Below, one piece after another: positions 9,871 to 18,814 of a stretch of 64,000 bases of DNA. Where the stretch lies: contig NZ_JACJPP010000015.1 of the NCBI RefSeq assembly GCF_014696135.1, positions 248,001 to 312,000 on the forward strand. The letters are read 5' to 3'. The position numbers were made by a program, and so were the translations under genes. Numbering within the stretch: the first letter of the stretch is position 1; each line of letters opens with the position of its first letter. The stretch is from Nodosilinea sp. FACHB-141. GTDB lineage: Bacteria; Cyanobacteriota; Cyanobacteriia; Phormidesmidales; Phormidesmidaceae. The notes beneath the pieces were generated by a model, which had not been told where the DNA came from, did not search any database, and worked only from the letters and a program-made list of their open reading frames with translations.

Positions 9871-9914
9871 GGTGCAAGGTTTAGGGACTGCCTTTTAACC
9901 CTAAACCCTGCACC
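9871..9914. terminator. Bidirectional hairpin between the diguanylate cyclase and vipp1
   Basis: The arms GGTGCAAGGTTTAGGG and CCCTAAACCCTGCACC pair at 15 of 16 positions around a 12-base loop, between two convergent genes. There is no long T run, but the position and strength fit a shared terminator. Confidence 0.65.
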
Positions 9915-9925
9915 CCTTTCAAGGT

Positions 9926-10699
9926 CTAGTCAAGCTTGTCAATCTGCGATCGCAGTTGCTCTAGCTCGGCATCTACTTCTGTTGACTCGGTGACGGGAAT
10001 AGCTGTCTGAGCGGCAGGTAGCTGCCCCTGGTCTACGGTGCCACCCGCTAGCTGAGCCTTCATCGCTGCTAGCTCCGAGTCCACATCGCCACCGGCTTCG
10101 AGGGAAGCAAACTGGCTTTCCAAGTCAGCTCCAGCTAGCTCTACTGCCGCTTGAGATCTAGCCTCCATTTGCAGCACCTTTTCTTCCATGCGCTCAAAGG
10201 CCGCCATGGCACTGCCGGTGTTGAGGCTGCTGGTGGTGTTTTGCAGTTGCTCGTTAGCCTTGGCGGCACTGGCCCGCGCCTTGAGCATATCTTTTTTGGT
10301 CTTGGCCTCAGATAGCTTGCTCTCCAAGCCAATCAGGTTGCGTTTGAGCTGGTCCACAGTGGCGCTTTGGCCATCCAACTGAGTCTTGAGGGCAACAGCG
10401 GTTTCAGCCTGGGTTTTCTTGCGCAGCAGTGCCTGCTTTGCTAATTCGTCATCACCCTTTTGCAGGGCTAGTTGAGCCCGCTGTTGCCAGGTGTTGGCCT
10501 CACTGCTAGCCCGCTCATACTGCTGCTGCACCCGCTTCTGGCTGGCGATCGCGCCCGCCACCGCCTGGCGCATTTGCACCAGGTCTTCCTGCATGTCAAT
10601 GATGGCCTGGTCTAGAATCTTCTCTGGATTCTCCGCCGAACTCACCGCCGCATTCAGGTTAGAGCGAACCACTCGGCTAACGCGATCAAATAACCCCAT
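9926..10699 (-). CDS. vipp1: PspA/IM30 family membrane-remodelling protein (Vipp1)
   Basis: A 257-residue ESCRT-III-like protein that binds and reshapes membranes; in cyanobacteria it is needed for thylakoid formation and membrane stress tolerance. It starts MGLFDRVSRVVRSN, the amphipathic helix typical of the family, followed by long coiled-coil helices (about 25-180). The C-terminal extension (about 235-257, ending QLRSQIDKLD) is the extra helix that marks Vipp1 rather than plain PspA, which is why I prefer vipp1. The start is the ATG at 10699. It is a single gene; an 88-residue gene lies upstream on the same strand beyond a purine/pyrimidine tract. Confidence 0.9.
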   Translation of the reverse strand: MGLFDRVSRVVRSNLNAAVSSAENPEKILDQAIIDMQEDLVQMRQAVAGAIASQKRVQQQYERASSEANTWQQRAQLALQKGDDELAKQALLRKKTQAETAVALKTQLDGQSATVDQLKRNLIGLESKLSEAKTKKDMLKARASAAKANEQLQNTTSSLNTGSAMAAFERMEEKVLQMEARSQAAVELAGADLESQFASLEAGGDVDSELAAMKAQLAGGTVDQGQLPAAQTAIPVTESTEVDAELEQLRSQIDKLD

Positions 10700-10769
10700 G
10701 ACGTGCTGCTTCCTTAATCTATGGTGTTGCGATGGTCTTTCCTAGTTTACAGAAAGTCAGAGGGGATCG

Positions 10770-10870
10770 GGGGGGTAGGGAAGGAAGGTGAGGAGGGTAG
10801 AGAAGAGGAGGAGGTAAGACATCTCCTTATCTTCCCCATCTCCCTCATCCCCTCATCCTCCCCATTCACC
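10770..10870. repeat. Purine tract followed by matching pyrimidine tract
   Basis: About 50 bp of G/A-rich sequence is followed by about 50 bp of C/T-rich sequence, so the transcript could fold into a long imperfect purine-pyrimidine hairpin. It sits at the 3' end of the 88-residue gene and upstream of vipp1 and may act as a terminator. Confidence 0.5.
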
Positions 10871-11132
10871 CCAAATTCTCCGCATCCCACTTCAGCACCG
10901 ACGCATTGACCCCCTGCTCGCGCTTGAGCTTGGCGTCTTTTTCAAACCACTGGATAATCTGCACGGCGGTCAAAGCGTCGATGGGGGTATTGGTATCAGC
11001 GGCAATGACTCGCAGCAGCTTGCTGGTGGAGATGGTCAGCCGGGCCAAAAATTTCTCGGGGGATGACAGCAGCGCCTTGTCGACTTCCGACGATTCTTCT
11101 GGAGTGAGAAATTGGAGCGATTGGTCAAGCAT
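10866..11132 (-). CDS. Small conserved-type protein, 88 aa, unknown function
   Basis: A short acidic, helical soluble protein beginning MLDQSLQFLTPEESSEVDKALL. It contains the segment VIAADTNTPIDALTAVQIIQWFEKDAKLK in parts that look like a conserved cyanobacterial family. No catalytic motif is visible. It lies upstream of vipp1 on the same strand with a tract between them, so co-transcription is possible but not shown. The function is unknown. Confidence 0.65.
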   Translation of the reverse strand: MLDQSLQFLTPEESSEVDKALLSSPEKFLARLTISTSKLLRVIAADTNTPIDALTAVQIIQWFEKDAKLKREQGVNASVLKWDAENLG

Positions 11133-11520
11133 GGTTCAAGGCGGGGAAACGTCAAAGGACAGCTATAGCGATCGCGCTGCCTCAGTTTTTGCCAAGGGTA
11201 AGGACTCTCCTAAGCGCGGTGGTCGCTATACATTACATAGTGTCAGACCCTACTGAGGTTGGCAAAAGCCCTGCAAAAAGGAGAAAAGCGGCTGCTAGGA
11301 ATGCCCAGCGCCGCCTTTATTTGGAGAGGGTTGTTCTAGATCTACGTTTTGCGCAGAACTTTGGATGCTTTAACTCTCAAACTGCTGGGCTAAGGCCCCA
11401 GCTATCGGCCGCCGTACACAGCAGCAGGCCCTAAATATTTAACTCCCGCTCCACAGCGTATTCCCACCTGCTCAGGTTTATGGGTAAGGCTCCGCCCTGA
11501 AACTGAACGGCTCGGGCCTT
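11133..11520. other. Gap between sufR and the 88-aa gene
   Basis: No gene is supported in these 388 bp. A small hairpin GCTGGG...CCCAGC lies at 11383-11401 and could be the sufR terminator. I looked for a tRNA or small RNA here and did not find a convincing one. Confidence 0.45.
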
Positions 11521-12183
11521 CTAGTCGAGCCCCTGCACCAGGTAGCCGCAGCGATGCTCACCCCTCACCAGCCAATGGGTGCGCTGCACCGTGCAATCGG
11601 TCAGCGCCACCTGAAACATTTCTAGCTCGTGGCCACAAACGCTGGGGAACGACTCCGCAATGTGGGAAATGGCGCAGTTGTATTCGGTGATGATGTATCC
11701 AGGGCCGGTCTGGCGCACGTCGCCATCGCTGACCTCGTGCCACTCAGACATGTAGCCCTCGGCCTGGCGGATCTGCACTAGCCGAGCCACTCGTTCGCCT
11801 AGGCTGCCGGTGCCGATGCGATCGCGGTACTCTAGGGCCTTGCGCTCCCACTGTTTGCGTAGCATGGTGCCCACCTGGTCTTGGCCCATGGTGGCGGCCA
11901 TAGTATCGAGCAGAGAGAGCGCAAATTCATCGTACTTAGCGGGGTAGCGATCGCGCCCCTTGGCACTGATCTGATACAGGTGGTTAGGTCGCCCCATGCC
12001 CTCCTGCACCGTTCGGTGCTCAATCAGCGCTTCCGCTTCTAAATCCTTTAGATGGCGACGAATGGCCTGGGCACTCACCTCAAAGTGCTCTGCCAGGTCA
12101 TGGGCTGTCGCCTCGCCCTGCCTGAGCAGATACATCAAAATGTCGTCTTTTGTAGAGGTAGAGGGTTGCTGCACAGAGGTCAT
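11521..12183 (-). CDS. sufR: SufR, iron-sulfur-sensing repressor of the suf operon
   Basis: A DNA-binding repressor that carries a [4Fe-4S] cluster and shuts off suf transcription when clusters are plentiful. The 220 residues have a DeoR/ArsR-like winged helix-turn-helix at about 12-60 (TAHDLAEHFEVSAQAIRRHL). Four C-terminal cysteines, C170, C183, C197 and C212, are spaced C-X12-C-X13-C-X14-C, the spacing of the SufR family. It is divergent from ftrC-sufBCDS, and two inverted repeats matching the SufR operator lie in the shared promoter region. Autoregulation is therefore likely. Confidence 0.96.
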   Translation of the reverse strand: MTSVQQPSTSTKDDILMYLLRQGEATAHDLAEHFEVSAQAIRRHLKDLEAEALIEHRTVQEGMGRPNHLYQISAKGRDRYPAKYDEFALSLLDTMAATMGQDQVGTMLRKQWERKALEYRDRIGTGSLGERVARLVQIRQAEGYMSEWHEVSDGDVRQTGPGYIITEYNCAISHIAESFPSVCGHELEMFQVALTDCTVQRTHWLVRGEHRCGYLVQGLD

Positions 12184-12284
12184 GGCGTTGGCCCACAGTA
12201 AGACTTATAGAGGACATAGTCACAGGAGACTATACCTACCCAGACTAGGGTTATCCCAGTCCATCGGACGATAATCTACTTTGA

Positions 12285-12298
12285 CAACCTTTATGTTG
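12285..12298 (+). promoter_or_regulatory. SufR operator site 1 (CAAC-N6-GTTG)
   Basis: CAACCTTTATGTTG matches the CAAC-N6-GTTG inverted repeat known for SufR in Synechocystis. It lies in the divergent region about 100 bp from both start codons. The centre-to-centre distance to site 2 is exactly 40 bp, close to four helical turns, so both dimers would sit on the same face of the DNA. Confidence 0.88.
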
Positions 12299-12324
12299 TT
12301 AAACTAGTCTAAGATTCAGTTAGA

Positions 12325-12338
12325 CAACTTAAAAGTTG
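12325..12338 (+). promoter_or_regulatory. SufR operator site 2 (CAAC-N6-GTTG)
   Basis: CAACTTAAAAGTTG is a second perfect CAAC-N6-GTTG repeat. A -10-like TATAAAAT lies just downstream at 12348-12355, so this site covers the likely -35 region of the ftrC/suf promoter and would block polymerase when SufR is bound. Confidence 0.88.
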
Positions 12339-12385
12339 CTTTAATTGTATAAAATTATTGGGCTGTGTAGCGTACCAATCCCGTA

Positions 12386-12745
12386 ATGACTGACCTCAAA
12401 CCCAACCAGGCCACCGACAAGAACCTAGAGCTCATGCGCAACTTTGCCCAGAGCTACGCCAAGCGCACCGGCACCTACTTCTGCTCTGACGCTGGTGTGA
12501 CTGCTGTGGTACTTGAAGGTCTAGCCAAACACAAAGATGACCTCGGCGCACCCCTGTGCCCTTGTCGCCATTACGAAGACAAGGGGGCTGAGGTCAAGGC
12601 CATCTACTGGAACTGTCCCTGCATCCCCATGCAGGAGCGCAAAGAGTGCCACTGCATGCTCTTTCTCACGCCCGATAACCCCTTTGCGGGCGAGCAGCAA
12701 GACATTACCTTCGAGACCATCCGCGCCGAAACCAATAAGTTCTAG
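12386..12745 (+). CDS. ftrC: Ferredoxin-thioredoxin reductase catalytic (beta) chain
   Basis: Catalytic subunit of ferredoxin-thioredoxin reductase, which uses a [4Fe-4S] cluster and an adjacent disulfide to pass electrons from photosynthetic ferredoxin to thioredoxin. The 119 residues have the full cysteine set: CPC at 58-60, CPC at 77-79 and CHC at 88-90, with the H61 that follows the second cysteine in RHY context. The early C33 is extra. It is the first gene after the SufR operators and lies 62 bp before sufB, so it is probably co-regulated with cluster assembly, fitting its own need for a cluster. Confidence 0.95.
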   Translation: MTDLKPNQATDKNLELMRNFAQSYAKRTGTYFCSDAGVTAVVLEGLAKHKDDLGAPLCPCRHYEDKGAEVKAIYWNCPCIPMQERKECHCMLFLTPDNPFAGEQQDITFETIRAETNKF

Positions 12746-12807
12746 TCGTCTGCTCGTCAGATTTCCGTCTAATCCCGATTGTGCAGCCCGTTCTAAAGAG
12801 TCGCGTC

Positions 12808-14247
12808 ATGAGTGCTTCCGTTCAAACCCTTGTTAGCCAGCCCTATAAGTACGGCTTCACTACCGACATTGAGGCCGACGCCATTCCTCGCGGCCTCAGC
12901 GAAGACGTGGTGCGCATGATCTCAGCCAAAAAGAATGAGCCAGCTTTCATGCTGGAGTTTCGGCTGAAGGCCTACCGCAAGTGGCTGACGATGAAAGAGC
13001 CTGCCTGGCCTAACGTCAAGTATCCGCCCATCGACTACCAAAATATCGTCTACTACTCGGCCCCCAAGACCCAGCCCAAAAAACTCGGCAGTCTGGATGA
13101 AGTAGACCCTACCCTGCTTGACACCTTCGAGAAGCTAGGCATCCCCCTCTCGGAGCAAAAGCGGCTGGCCAACGTGGCAGTCGATGCCATCTTTGACAGC
13201 GTGTCGGTGGCCACCACCTTCAAAGAAAAGCTGGCGGAGTCGGGCGTCATCTTCTGCTCGATCTCTGAGGCGCTACAAGAGCACCCCGACTTGGTGCAGA
13301 AATACCTCGGTACGGTGGTTCCCGTAGGCGACAACTACTTCGCGGCGCTCAACTCGGCGGTGTTTAGCGATGGCTCCTTTGTCTATATTCCCAAAGACAC
13401 CCAGTGTCCGATGGATCTGTCTACCTACTTCCGCATTAACAACGGCGACTCCGGCCAGTTTGAGCGCACGCTGATTGTGGCCGAAGCCGGTAGCTCGGTG
13501 ACCTATCTTGAGGGCTGCACAGCCCCCATGTACGACAGCAACCAGCTCCACGCTGCGGTCGTTGAACTGGTTGCCATGGATGATGCCAGCATCAACTACT
13601 CCACCGTTCAGAACTGGTACGCCGGGGACGAAAACGGCAAGGGCGGCATCTACAACTTCGTCACCAAACGCGGCCTCTGCGCTGGGAAGAACTCTAAAAT
13701 TTCTTGGACTCAGGTTGAAACTGGCTCGGCTATCACCTGGAAGTATCCCAGCTGCGTGCTAGTGGGCGACAACTCCGTGGGTGAGTTTTACTCAGTGGCG
13801 TTGACGAACAACATGCAGCAGGCCGACACCGGCACCAAAATGGTGCACGTGGGCAAAAACACCCGCAGCACCATTATCTCTAAGGGCATTTCGGCAGCGA
13901 ACTCAAAGAACAGCTACCGAGGCTTGGTGAAAATTGGCCCTAAAGCCACCGGGGCGCGCAACTACTCCCAGTGCGACTCGATGCTGATTGGTGATACCTC
14001 TGGAGCTAACACGTTCCCCTACATTCAGGTGCAGAACAGCACTGCCCAGGTGGAGCACGAAGCTTCAACCTCTAAAATCGGGGAAGACCAGCTGTTCTAC
14101 TTTGCCCAGCGGGGCATTTCGCCGGAAGATGCGGTGTCGATGATCATCAGCGGCTTTTGCCGCGATGTGTTTAACAAGCTGCCCATGGAGTTTGCCGCTG
14201 AGGCGGACAAGCTGCTGGCACTGAAGCTAGAAAACACCGTTGGGTAG
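12808..14247 (+). CDS. sufB: SufB, Fe-S cluster scaffold subunit
   Basis: Scaffold subunit of the SufBCD complex on which Fe-S clusters are built from cysteine-derived sulfur. I place the start at the ATG 12808 ([17 protein letters not shown]), giving 479 residues, the normal cyanobacterial length; an in-frame GTG at 12781 would add nine unlikely residues. Family hallmarks include the beta-helix core with [27 protein letters not shown] and the C-terminal [15 protein letters not shown]. It is followed by sufC after an unusually long 183-bp gap filled with REP-like palindromes. Confidence 0.97.
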   Translation: MSASVQTLVSQPYKYGFTTDIEADAIPRGLSEDVVRMISAKKNEPAFMLEFRLKAYRKWLTMKEPAWPNVKYPPIDYQNIVYYSAPKTQPKKLGSLDEVDPTLLDTFEKLGIPLSEQKRLANVAVDAIFDSVSVATTFKEKLAESGVIFCSISEALQEHPDLVQKYLGTVVPVGDNYFAALNSAVFSDGSFVYIPKDTQCPMDLSTYFRINNGDSGQFERTLIVAEAGSSVTYLEGCTAPMYDSNQLHAAVVELVAMDDASINYSTVQNWYAGDENGKGGIYNFVTKRGLCAGKNSKISWTQVETGSAITWKYPSCVLVGDNSVGEFYSVALTNNMQQADTGTKMVHVGKNTRSTIISKGISAANSKNSYRGLVKIGPKATGARNYSQCDSMLIGDTSGANTFPYIQVQNSTAQVEHEASTSKIGEDQLFYFAQRGISPEDAVSMIISGFCRDVFNKLPMEFAAEADKLLALKLENTVG

Positions 14248-14251
14248 ATGG

Positions 14252-14328
14252 GTAGGGTGCATTCGCAACGCAATGCACCTGCGGGGATCTCGGTGGGGAT
14301 GGTGCATTGCTTCGCGAATGCACCCTAC
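14252..14328. repeat. Paired REP-like palindromes between sufB and sufC
   Basis: Two 28-bp copies of the GTAGGGTGCATTCGC element (14252-14279 and, inverted, 14301-14328) match at 26 of 28 positions. They can form one large hairpin with a 21-base loop, or two small hairpins. The element also occurs at 3160-3187. A further 7-bp perfect hairpin GGTGGGC/GCCCACC follows at 14398-14414. Inside an operon this may act as an RNA processing or partial termination point. Confidence 0.8.
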
Positions 14329-14430
14329 GAATTCTCGGTGAGAGACAGAACTCCCAATCTAAAATCGCAAATCTCAAATTTCAACGCGCAGGAGCATGGT
14401 GGGCGGTGCCCACCCTACGGGAAAGGAACC

Positions 14431-15219
14431 ATGATTAACGACAACAGCGAAATCGTTCTCTCGGTACGCGACCTCCGCGCCACCGTAGATGGCACCGAAA
14501 TTCTCAAGGGTCTGAACCTGGAGGTAAGGGCGGGGGAAATTCACGCCATTATGGGTCTCAACGGCTCGGGTAAGAGCACGTTCTCTAAGGTGCTGGCCGG
14601 CCATCCAGACTATGAAGTTACCGCTGGGGAGATTCACTTTAAAGGACAGGACGTTCTTGAGCTAGATCCCCACGATCGCGCCACTGCCGGTATCTTTCTC
14701 GCCTTCCAGTACCCGCTCGAAATCCCTGGCGTCAGCAACCGTGACTTTTTGCGGGTGGCCTTTAATGCCCACCGCAAAGCCCGGGGCGAAGACGAAATCG
14801 ACGTATTTGATTTCGACGACCTGATCGAAGAGAAGCTGGACCTGGTGAAGATGGATGCGTCGTTTCTCGATCGCAGCGTCAACGAGGGCTTCTCGGGCGG
14901 CGAGAAAAAGCGCAACGAAATTCTGCAAATGGCGCTGCTAGAACCGGCCTTGTCGATTCTGGATGAAACCGATTCAGGGCTCGATATTGACGCGCTCAAA
15001 ACTGTGGCCGGTGGGGTAAACCAGCTGGCCAACGCTCACAATGCCGTGGTGCTGATTACCCACTATCAGCGGCTGCTCGATTACATCGTGCCCGACTTTG
15101 TCCACGTGATGGCTGACGGTCGCATCATTACGACCGGCGGCAAAGACCTGGCTAAGCAGCTAGAGTCGCGTGGCTACGAGTGGGTGCTGGAGGAATTTCG
15201 CACGGGGGTGACGGCGTAA
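14431..15219 (+). CDS. sufC: SufC, ATPase of the Suf complex
   Basis: The ABC-type ATPase that powers the SufBCD scaffold. The start is the ATG at 14431 with the Shine-Dalgarno AAAGGA just upstream, giving 262 residues; the frame is open back to sufB by chance. Walker A is GLNGSGKST (about residues 42-50), the ABC signature is [10 protein letters not shown], and Walker B ends in [12 protein letters not shown]. This is the atypical SufC form of these motifs. Its stop codon overlaps the sufD start (TAATG), so the two are translationally coupled. Confidence 0.97.
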   Translation: MINDNSEIVLSVRDLRATVDGTEILKGLNLEVRAGEIHAIMGLNGSGKSTFSKVLAGHPDYEVTAGEIHFKGQDVLELDPHDRATAGIFLAFQYPLEIPGVSNRDFLRVAFNAHRKARGEDEIDVFDFDDLIEEKLDLVKMDASFLDRSVNEGFSGGEKKRNEILQMALLEPALSILDETDSGLDIDALKTVAGGVNQLANAHNAVVLITHYQRLLDYIVPDFVHVMADGRIITTGGKDLAKQLESRGYEWVLEEFRTGVTA

Positions 15220-16544
15220 TGGCAAGTTCGGTGTCTGACGTGAGCGTGCTAAGAACGGCTGACCAGCGCGATGCTTACCTGAAAGGGTTGGTCCAGATCG
15301 CCCAGGCGGCTGTGCCCGAGAGCTTGGTACTGGCTGAGGTGCGATCGCGCGCCGCCTCCTTCCTAAACGAGCAAACCTTTCCCTCGACCCGACAAGAAGA
15401 CTGGCGCTTCACCGACCTGTCAGCAATGTTGGGCATCGACTTTGCCACGGCTGGAGAGTCTTTTGTCACTGAGGCCGATATTGCTGAGCTGCGCCTGTCA
15501 GAAACTGCTGGCGCTCAGGTGGTGGTTGTTAACGGACGAGTCAGCCGCGAGCTGTCTCAACTCCATGGATTGTCAGAAGGGGCAATTGTTGGTTCACTGG
15601 GCGATCGCCCCGAACTCCAGAGCCAATTGGCCGAACGCCTCGCTCAGGCCAGCGGCAACCACGAAGTGTTCACAGCCTTAAACACCGTAGGCTTTGCGGA
15701 TGCTGTGGTGGTTTGGCTGCCTCGCAACCAGGTGGTTGAAACTCCGATTCAAATTATTTATGTATCCCAGGCGCAGGGCGATTCTCTGTTCGTTCAGCCT
15801 CGCTGTTTGGTGGTCGCTGAGTCGGGTAGTGCCCTTACCTTGGTAGAAGATTATTGGGGCGATTCAACGGCAACCCACTTCACCAATGCCGTCACCGAAC
15901 TGTGGCTCGACGCCAACGCCCAAATTACCCACAGCCGCATCGAGCGAGAGGGCGCGGGCACCTTTCACATCGGCAAGACTGTGGTAACCCAGGCCCGCGA
16001 TAGCCAATACATCGGCACCGCCGCCGGGTTTGGCGCCAAACTGGCTCGCCACAACTGGGAGGTTTACCAAACCGGGGAGCAAACCACCACTAGGCTCTAC
16101 GGATTGGCGGCGATCGCCGACACTCAACAGGCCGATACCCACAGTCTCGTCGCCCTCAGCCATCCCCACGGGATCATGGAGCAGGAGCACAAGGCAATTG
16201 TCGATGGCAGAGCCCACAGCGTTTTTAACGGGCGCGTAGCTGTGGCTCAAAAAGCCCAGCTCACCAGCGCTAGCCAGCTCAACCGCAACCTGCTGCTGTC
16301 TGACCAAGCTCGGGTCGATACCAAACCTCAGCTCGAAATCGTGGCTGACAACGTCAAGTGCGCCCACGGGGCGACGGTGAGCCAGCTTCAGTCAGACGAG
16401 ATTTTTTACCTGCAAAGTCGCGGCATTAGCGCTCCCCAAGCCCAGCGATTGCTGATCTATGCTTTTGCTATGGAGATCTTAGACAGGATACCGGTTGAAA
16501 CGCTGCGATCGCGTCTGGCTGCCACCATCGCCCAGTGGTCCTGA
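15219..16544 (+). CDS. sufD: SufD, Fe-S cluster assembly subunit
   Basis: Partner of SufB in the SufBC2D complex, required for iron entry. The start ATG at 15219 overlaps the sufC stop by one base, giving 441 residues; the upstream in-frame extension lies inside sufC. The N-terminal helical part contains [15 protein letters not shown], typical of SufD. The C-terminal beta-helix domain has [13 protein letters not shown] and the YLQSRGI motif shared with SufB. The family is more variable than SufB, but gene order makes the call secure. Confidence 0.96.
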   Translation: MASSVSDVSVLRTADQRDAYLKGLVQIAQAAVPESLVLAEVRSRAASFLNEQTFPSTRQEDWRFTDLSAMLGIDFATAGESFVTEADIAELRLSETAGAQVVVVNGRVSRELSQLHGLSEGAIVGSLGDRPELQSQLAERLAQASGNHEVFTALNTVGFADAVVVWLPRNQVVETPIQIIYVSQAQGDSLFVQPRCLVVAESGSALTLVEDYWGDSTATHFTNAVTELWLDANAQITHSRIEREGAGTFHIGKTVVTQARDSQYIGTAAGFGAKLARHNWEVYQTGEQTTTRLYGLAAIADTQQADTHSLVALSHPHGIMEQEHKAIVDGRAHSVFNGRVAVAQKAQLTSASQLNRNLLLSDQARVDTKPQLEIVADNVKCAHGATVSQLQSDEIFYLQSRGISAPQAQRLLIYAFAMEILDRIPVETLRSRLAATIAQWS

Positions 16545-16545
16545 C

Positions 16546-16572
16546 CCTCTACCCATCCACCCCCTTACCCCT
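16546..16572. repeat. C-rich CCCATCCACCCC tract between sufD and sufS
   Basis: A short pyrimidine tract of the same type as those at 2550-2640 and 28800-28935 fills the whole sufD-sufS gap. It provides no clear ribosome binding site for sufS. Confidence 0.5.
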
Positions 16573-17844
16573 ATGACTGTCGCTCAGGAACTCACCCTCG
16601 CCGCTAAGGTTCGTGCCCACTTCCCGATTCTGCATCAGGAGGTGAATGCTCAGCCGCTGGTTTACCTCGACAACGCCGCCACCTCGCAGAAGCCCAAGGC
16701 AGTGCTAGACGCATTGCAGCACTACTACCAGAACGACAATGCAAATGTGCATCGAGGGGTGCACAACCTCAGTGCTCGGGCCACTGAGTCCTATGAGGGC
16801 GCGAGGGATAAAGTGGCGGCCTTTGTCAAAGCCACTAGCCGCAACGAGATTGTGTTTACCCGCAACGCCAGCGAAGCCATAAACCTAGTGGCCTACGCCT
16901 GGGGCATGAGTACGCTCAAAGCAGGGGATGAAATCATTCTCTCGGTGATGGAGCACCACAGCAATCTGGTGCCCTGGCAGTTTGTGGCTCAGCGCACTGG
17001 GGCGGTGCTTAGGTTTGTAGGGCTAACCGCCGACCAATCTTTTGACCTTGACCAGTATCGTGAGCTGGTCAATGATAAGACTCGCCTGGTGTCCGTCAAC
17101 CACGTTTCTAACACCTTGGGCTGCATCAACCCGGTAGAAGAGATTATTGACCTTGCTCACCGCCACGGAGCCAAGGTGCTGATTGATGGTTGCCAGAGCG
17201 CGCCTCACCTGCCGCTCAACTTGCCCGCCCTAGGCTGCGACTGGTTCGTGGCCTCGGGCCACAAGATGTGTGCCCCGACCGGCATCGGGTTCCTCTACGG
17301 CAAACTGGAGGTACTGGAGGCTATGCCCCCCTTTATGGGTGGTGGCGAAATGATTGCCGATGTGTTTTTAGATCACTCCACCTATGCGAGTTTGCCCCAC
17401 AAGTTTGAGGCGGGAACTCCGGCTATTGCCGAGGCGATCGCTCTGGGAGCAGCCGTAGACTATCTCTCGACCCTGGGCATGGACAACATCGCTGCCTACG
17501 AGCACGAGTTGACGGCCTATCTCTACCAGCAGATGCAGACGATTCCCGAAGTCACTCTCTACGGCCCGCTTCCCCAAGCCGACGGCAGTGGACGAGCAGC
17601 CCTGGCTACCTTCACCGTCGAGGGCGTTCACGCGCAGGATTTGTCTACCCTGTTGGATCAGTCAGGCATTGCCATTCGCTCGGGTCACCACTGCACCCAA
17701 CCGCTGCACCGCGTTTTAGAGGTAGATTCCACCGCACGGGCTAGTCTCTATTTCTATAACACCAAAGCCGAAATCGATAGCTTTATCGCTGCCCTCAAAG
17801 ACACCATCGAGTTTTTCAAAGGCGTTTTTGAAGACGACGATTAA
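16573..17844 (+). CDS. sufS: SufS, group II cysteine desulfurase
   Basis: A PLP enzyme that removes sulfur from cysteine and supplies it, as a persulfide, for Fe-S cluster assembly. From the ATG at 16573 it has 423 residues. The PLP lysine is K231 in [11 protein letters not shown]. The catalytic cysteine is C374 in RSGHHCTQP, in the form typical of group II (SufS) enzymes. [11 protein letters not shown] near residue 31 is also typical. It is the last gene of the suf cluster, 28 bp after sufD. No sufE or sufU is present nearby. Confidence 0.96.
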   Translation: MTVAQELTLAAKVRAHFPILHQEVNAQPLVYLDNAATSQKPKAVLDALQHYYQNDNANVHRGVHNLSARATESYEGARDKVAAFVKATSRNEIVFTRNASEAINLVAYAWGMSTLKAGDEIILSVMEHHSNLVPWQFVAQRTGAVLRFVGLTADQSFDLDQYRELVNDKTRLVSVNHVSNTLGCINPVEEIIDLAHRHGAKVLIDGCQSAPHLPLNLPALGCDWFVASGHKMCAPTGIGFLYGKLEVLEAMPPFMGGGEMIADVFLDHSTYASLPHKFEAGTPAIAEAIALGAAVDYLSTLGMDNIAAYEHELTAYLYQQMQTIPEVTLYGPLPQADGSGRAALATFTVEGVHAQDLSTLLDQSGIAIRSGHHCTQPLHRVLEVDSTARASLYFYNTKAEIDSFIAALKDTIEFFKGVFEDDD

Positions 17845-17871
17845 GACCTGCCTTGGTCACCGCTGTTGACG

Positions 17872-18123
17872 CTAACCCGCAGCAGCTAGTTCGACAGGTT
17901 CGTAATAGAGGCGAATCAGTTGATTGGCTTTAACCGCAAGCATGGCGTAAGCCTGACCATCAGATTGAGAAAATTCAATCTCGAAGGCTTCGCCATTGCT
18001 TAGTTCCTCAACCACTGTGCCAACCTGACCACGACGCAGGAGAATCTCGCCTCCTTTAGGAAAGCGTTGAGCCGTAGTATCTTCCATGAGAGCTACAAGG
18101 TCGTGAAGTTGAATATCTACCAT
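17872..18123 (-). CDS. DUF4926 domain protein
   Basis: An 83-residue protein matching the DUF4926 pattern: an early HDLVAL segment followed by RRGQVGTVVEEL, and the EFSQSDGQAYAMLAVKANQL type ending. The compact beta-rich fold resembles small SH3-like barrels. It lies 16 bp downstream of a DUF6883 gene on the same strand, and these two families are commonly neighbours. They have been treated as a possible toxin-antitoxin-like pair, but no function is proven. It is convergent with sufS. Confidence 0.8.
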   Translation of the reverse strand: MVDIQLHDLVALMEDTTAQRFPKGGEILLRRGQVGTVVEELSNGEAFEIEFSQSDGQAYAMLAVKANQLIRLYYEPVELAAAG

Positions 18124-18139
18124 AGGTGTTTCCTCAATT

Positions 18140-18478
18140 TCAAATGGGGTAAACGCTGGTCAATCGTGGATAGCTCTCACCCTGCCGAATAATCCATGCA
18201 CTTCGCACCGTGGATGCACCTGCTTGAGTTTGCATATGGAAGTCAACCACGTAGCGATCGCCGTGCTGATCTGAGGTTGTAAAAAACGCCTCCTTTTGTT
18301 GAGCTGCACTGGCTAGAGCAGCGATCAGCACTTGCTTATTTTCTAGGGTAATCCCCAATTTTGAGCGAAACAATCGGGCTTTGTGCTGACCGCTTGAGTG
18401 CATTGAGTTGAGCGCATAGGTCTCTAGCTTTCGCTGTATCTGATGCCGATCAACCGCATTTCCATAGGGCAGTTTCAT
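18140..18478 (-). CDS. DUF6883 domain protein
   Basis: A 112-residue protein with the DUF6883 hallmarks: an early LETYALNSMHSSGQHKARLFRSKLG region, in which the His-Lys-Ala-Arg core is typical, and a late RYVVDF and VRSAWIIRQGE. It is the first gene of a two-gene unit with the DUF4926 gene. The pair behaves like a mobile accessory module and occurs here at the edge of an accessory region. The function is unknown; a nuclease- or toxin-like role is only a hypothesis. Confidence 0.8.
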   Translation of the reverse strand: MKLPYGNAVDRHQIQRKLETYALNSMHSSGQHKARLFRSKLGITLENKQVLIAALASAAQQKEAFFTTSDQHGDRYVVDFHMQTQAGASTVRSAWIIRQGESYPRLTSVYPI

Positions 18479-18639
18479 ACATCATGCTCTGGTGGGGAAA
18501 CGATTGTTGCAGGCGCATCGTTGATTTGAACGCTGCATCATTGGCAACGGTAACAATTCTTACTTGCGTCTGGTGCGCGATTGGACTAGATTACTGAGCT
18601 AAGGCTGTGTGCGTGCAGTCTGAACGTCCCAAAAATTTG

Positions 18640-18776
18640 GTCTAACGCCACTGGAAGGTGCTGTCAACACCAACCAGCGGCTAACCCCGTCGACAGGTAC
18701 TAGCTGTCTCGGAGGCTAAGGTGATTTTACCTGGCCGTCCTGAACTGCAACATGTCTGGGGCGGCCAAGTTTTTGG
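18640..18776 (+). promoter_or_regulatory. Candidate riboswitch/attenuator leader RNA, copy A
   Basis: A structured leader. Stem GCCACTGG (18647-18654) pairs with CCAGCGGC (18674-18681) with one A-C mismatch. It encloses AA/AA internal loops and the hairpin GGTG-CTGTCAA-CACC (18657-18671). Then come CTAACCCC, a GACAG/CTGTC hairpin and GGAGGCTAAGG. GGCTAAGGT (18714-18722) can pair with ACCTGGCC (18729-18736), which is the 5' arm of the terminator at 18732-18775. The alternative pairings are the layout of a transcriptional riboswitch. A matching element lies at 55186-55320. Both precede paralogous genes. I cannot assign a known class; a covariance search against Rfam would decide. Confidence 0.75.
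18732..18775 (+). terminator. Intrinsic terminator of leader RNA copy A
   Basis: TGGCCGTCC pairs with GGGCGGCCA (one G-U pair) around an 18-base loop, followed by AGTTTTT. It lies about 40 bp before the small gene and its 5' arm overlaps the antiterminator pairing described for the leader. Confidence 0.75.
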
Positions 18777-18814
18777 GTTTCTTACCCGTCGTTACATTCG
18801 GAAGGAACCCGATT

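Noticed and set aside
11133..11520. tRNA or small RNA gene
   Set aside because: No acceptor stem or TTCGAATC-type T loop could be matched; only a short hairpin was found. The same holds for all other gaps.
12781..12807. GTG start of sufB
   Set aside because: The nine extra residues are not typical; the ATG at 12808 gives the normal length.
14248..14430. N-terminal extension of sufC
   Set aside because: The frame is open, but it crosses REP palindromes, and the ATG at 14431 has a good Shine-Dalgarno and gives the normal SufC length.
18640..18776. Cobalamin, TPP or glutamine (glnA/Downstream-peptide) riboswitch
   Set aside because: The conserved cores of those classes as I know them are not present; the resemblance is limited to the downstream small gene.
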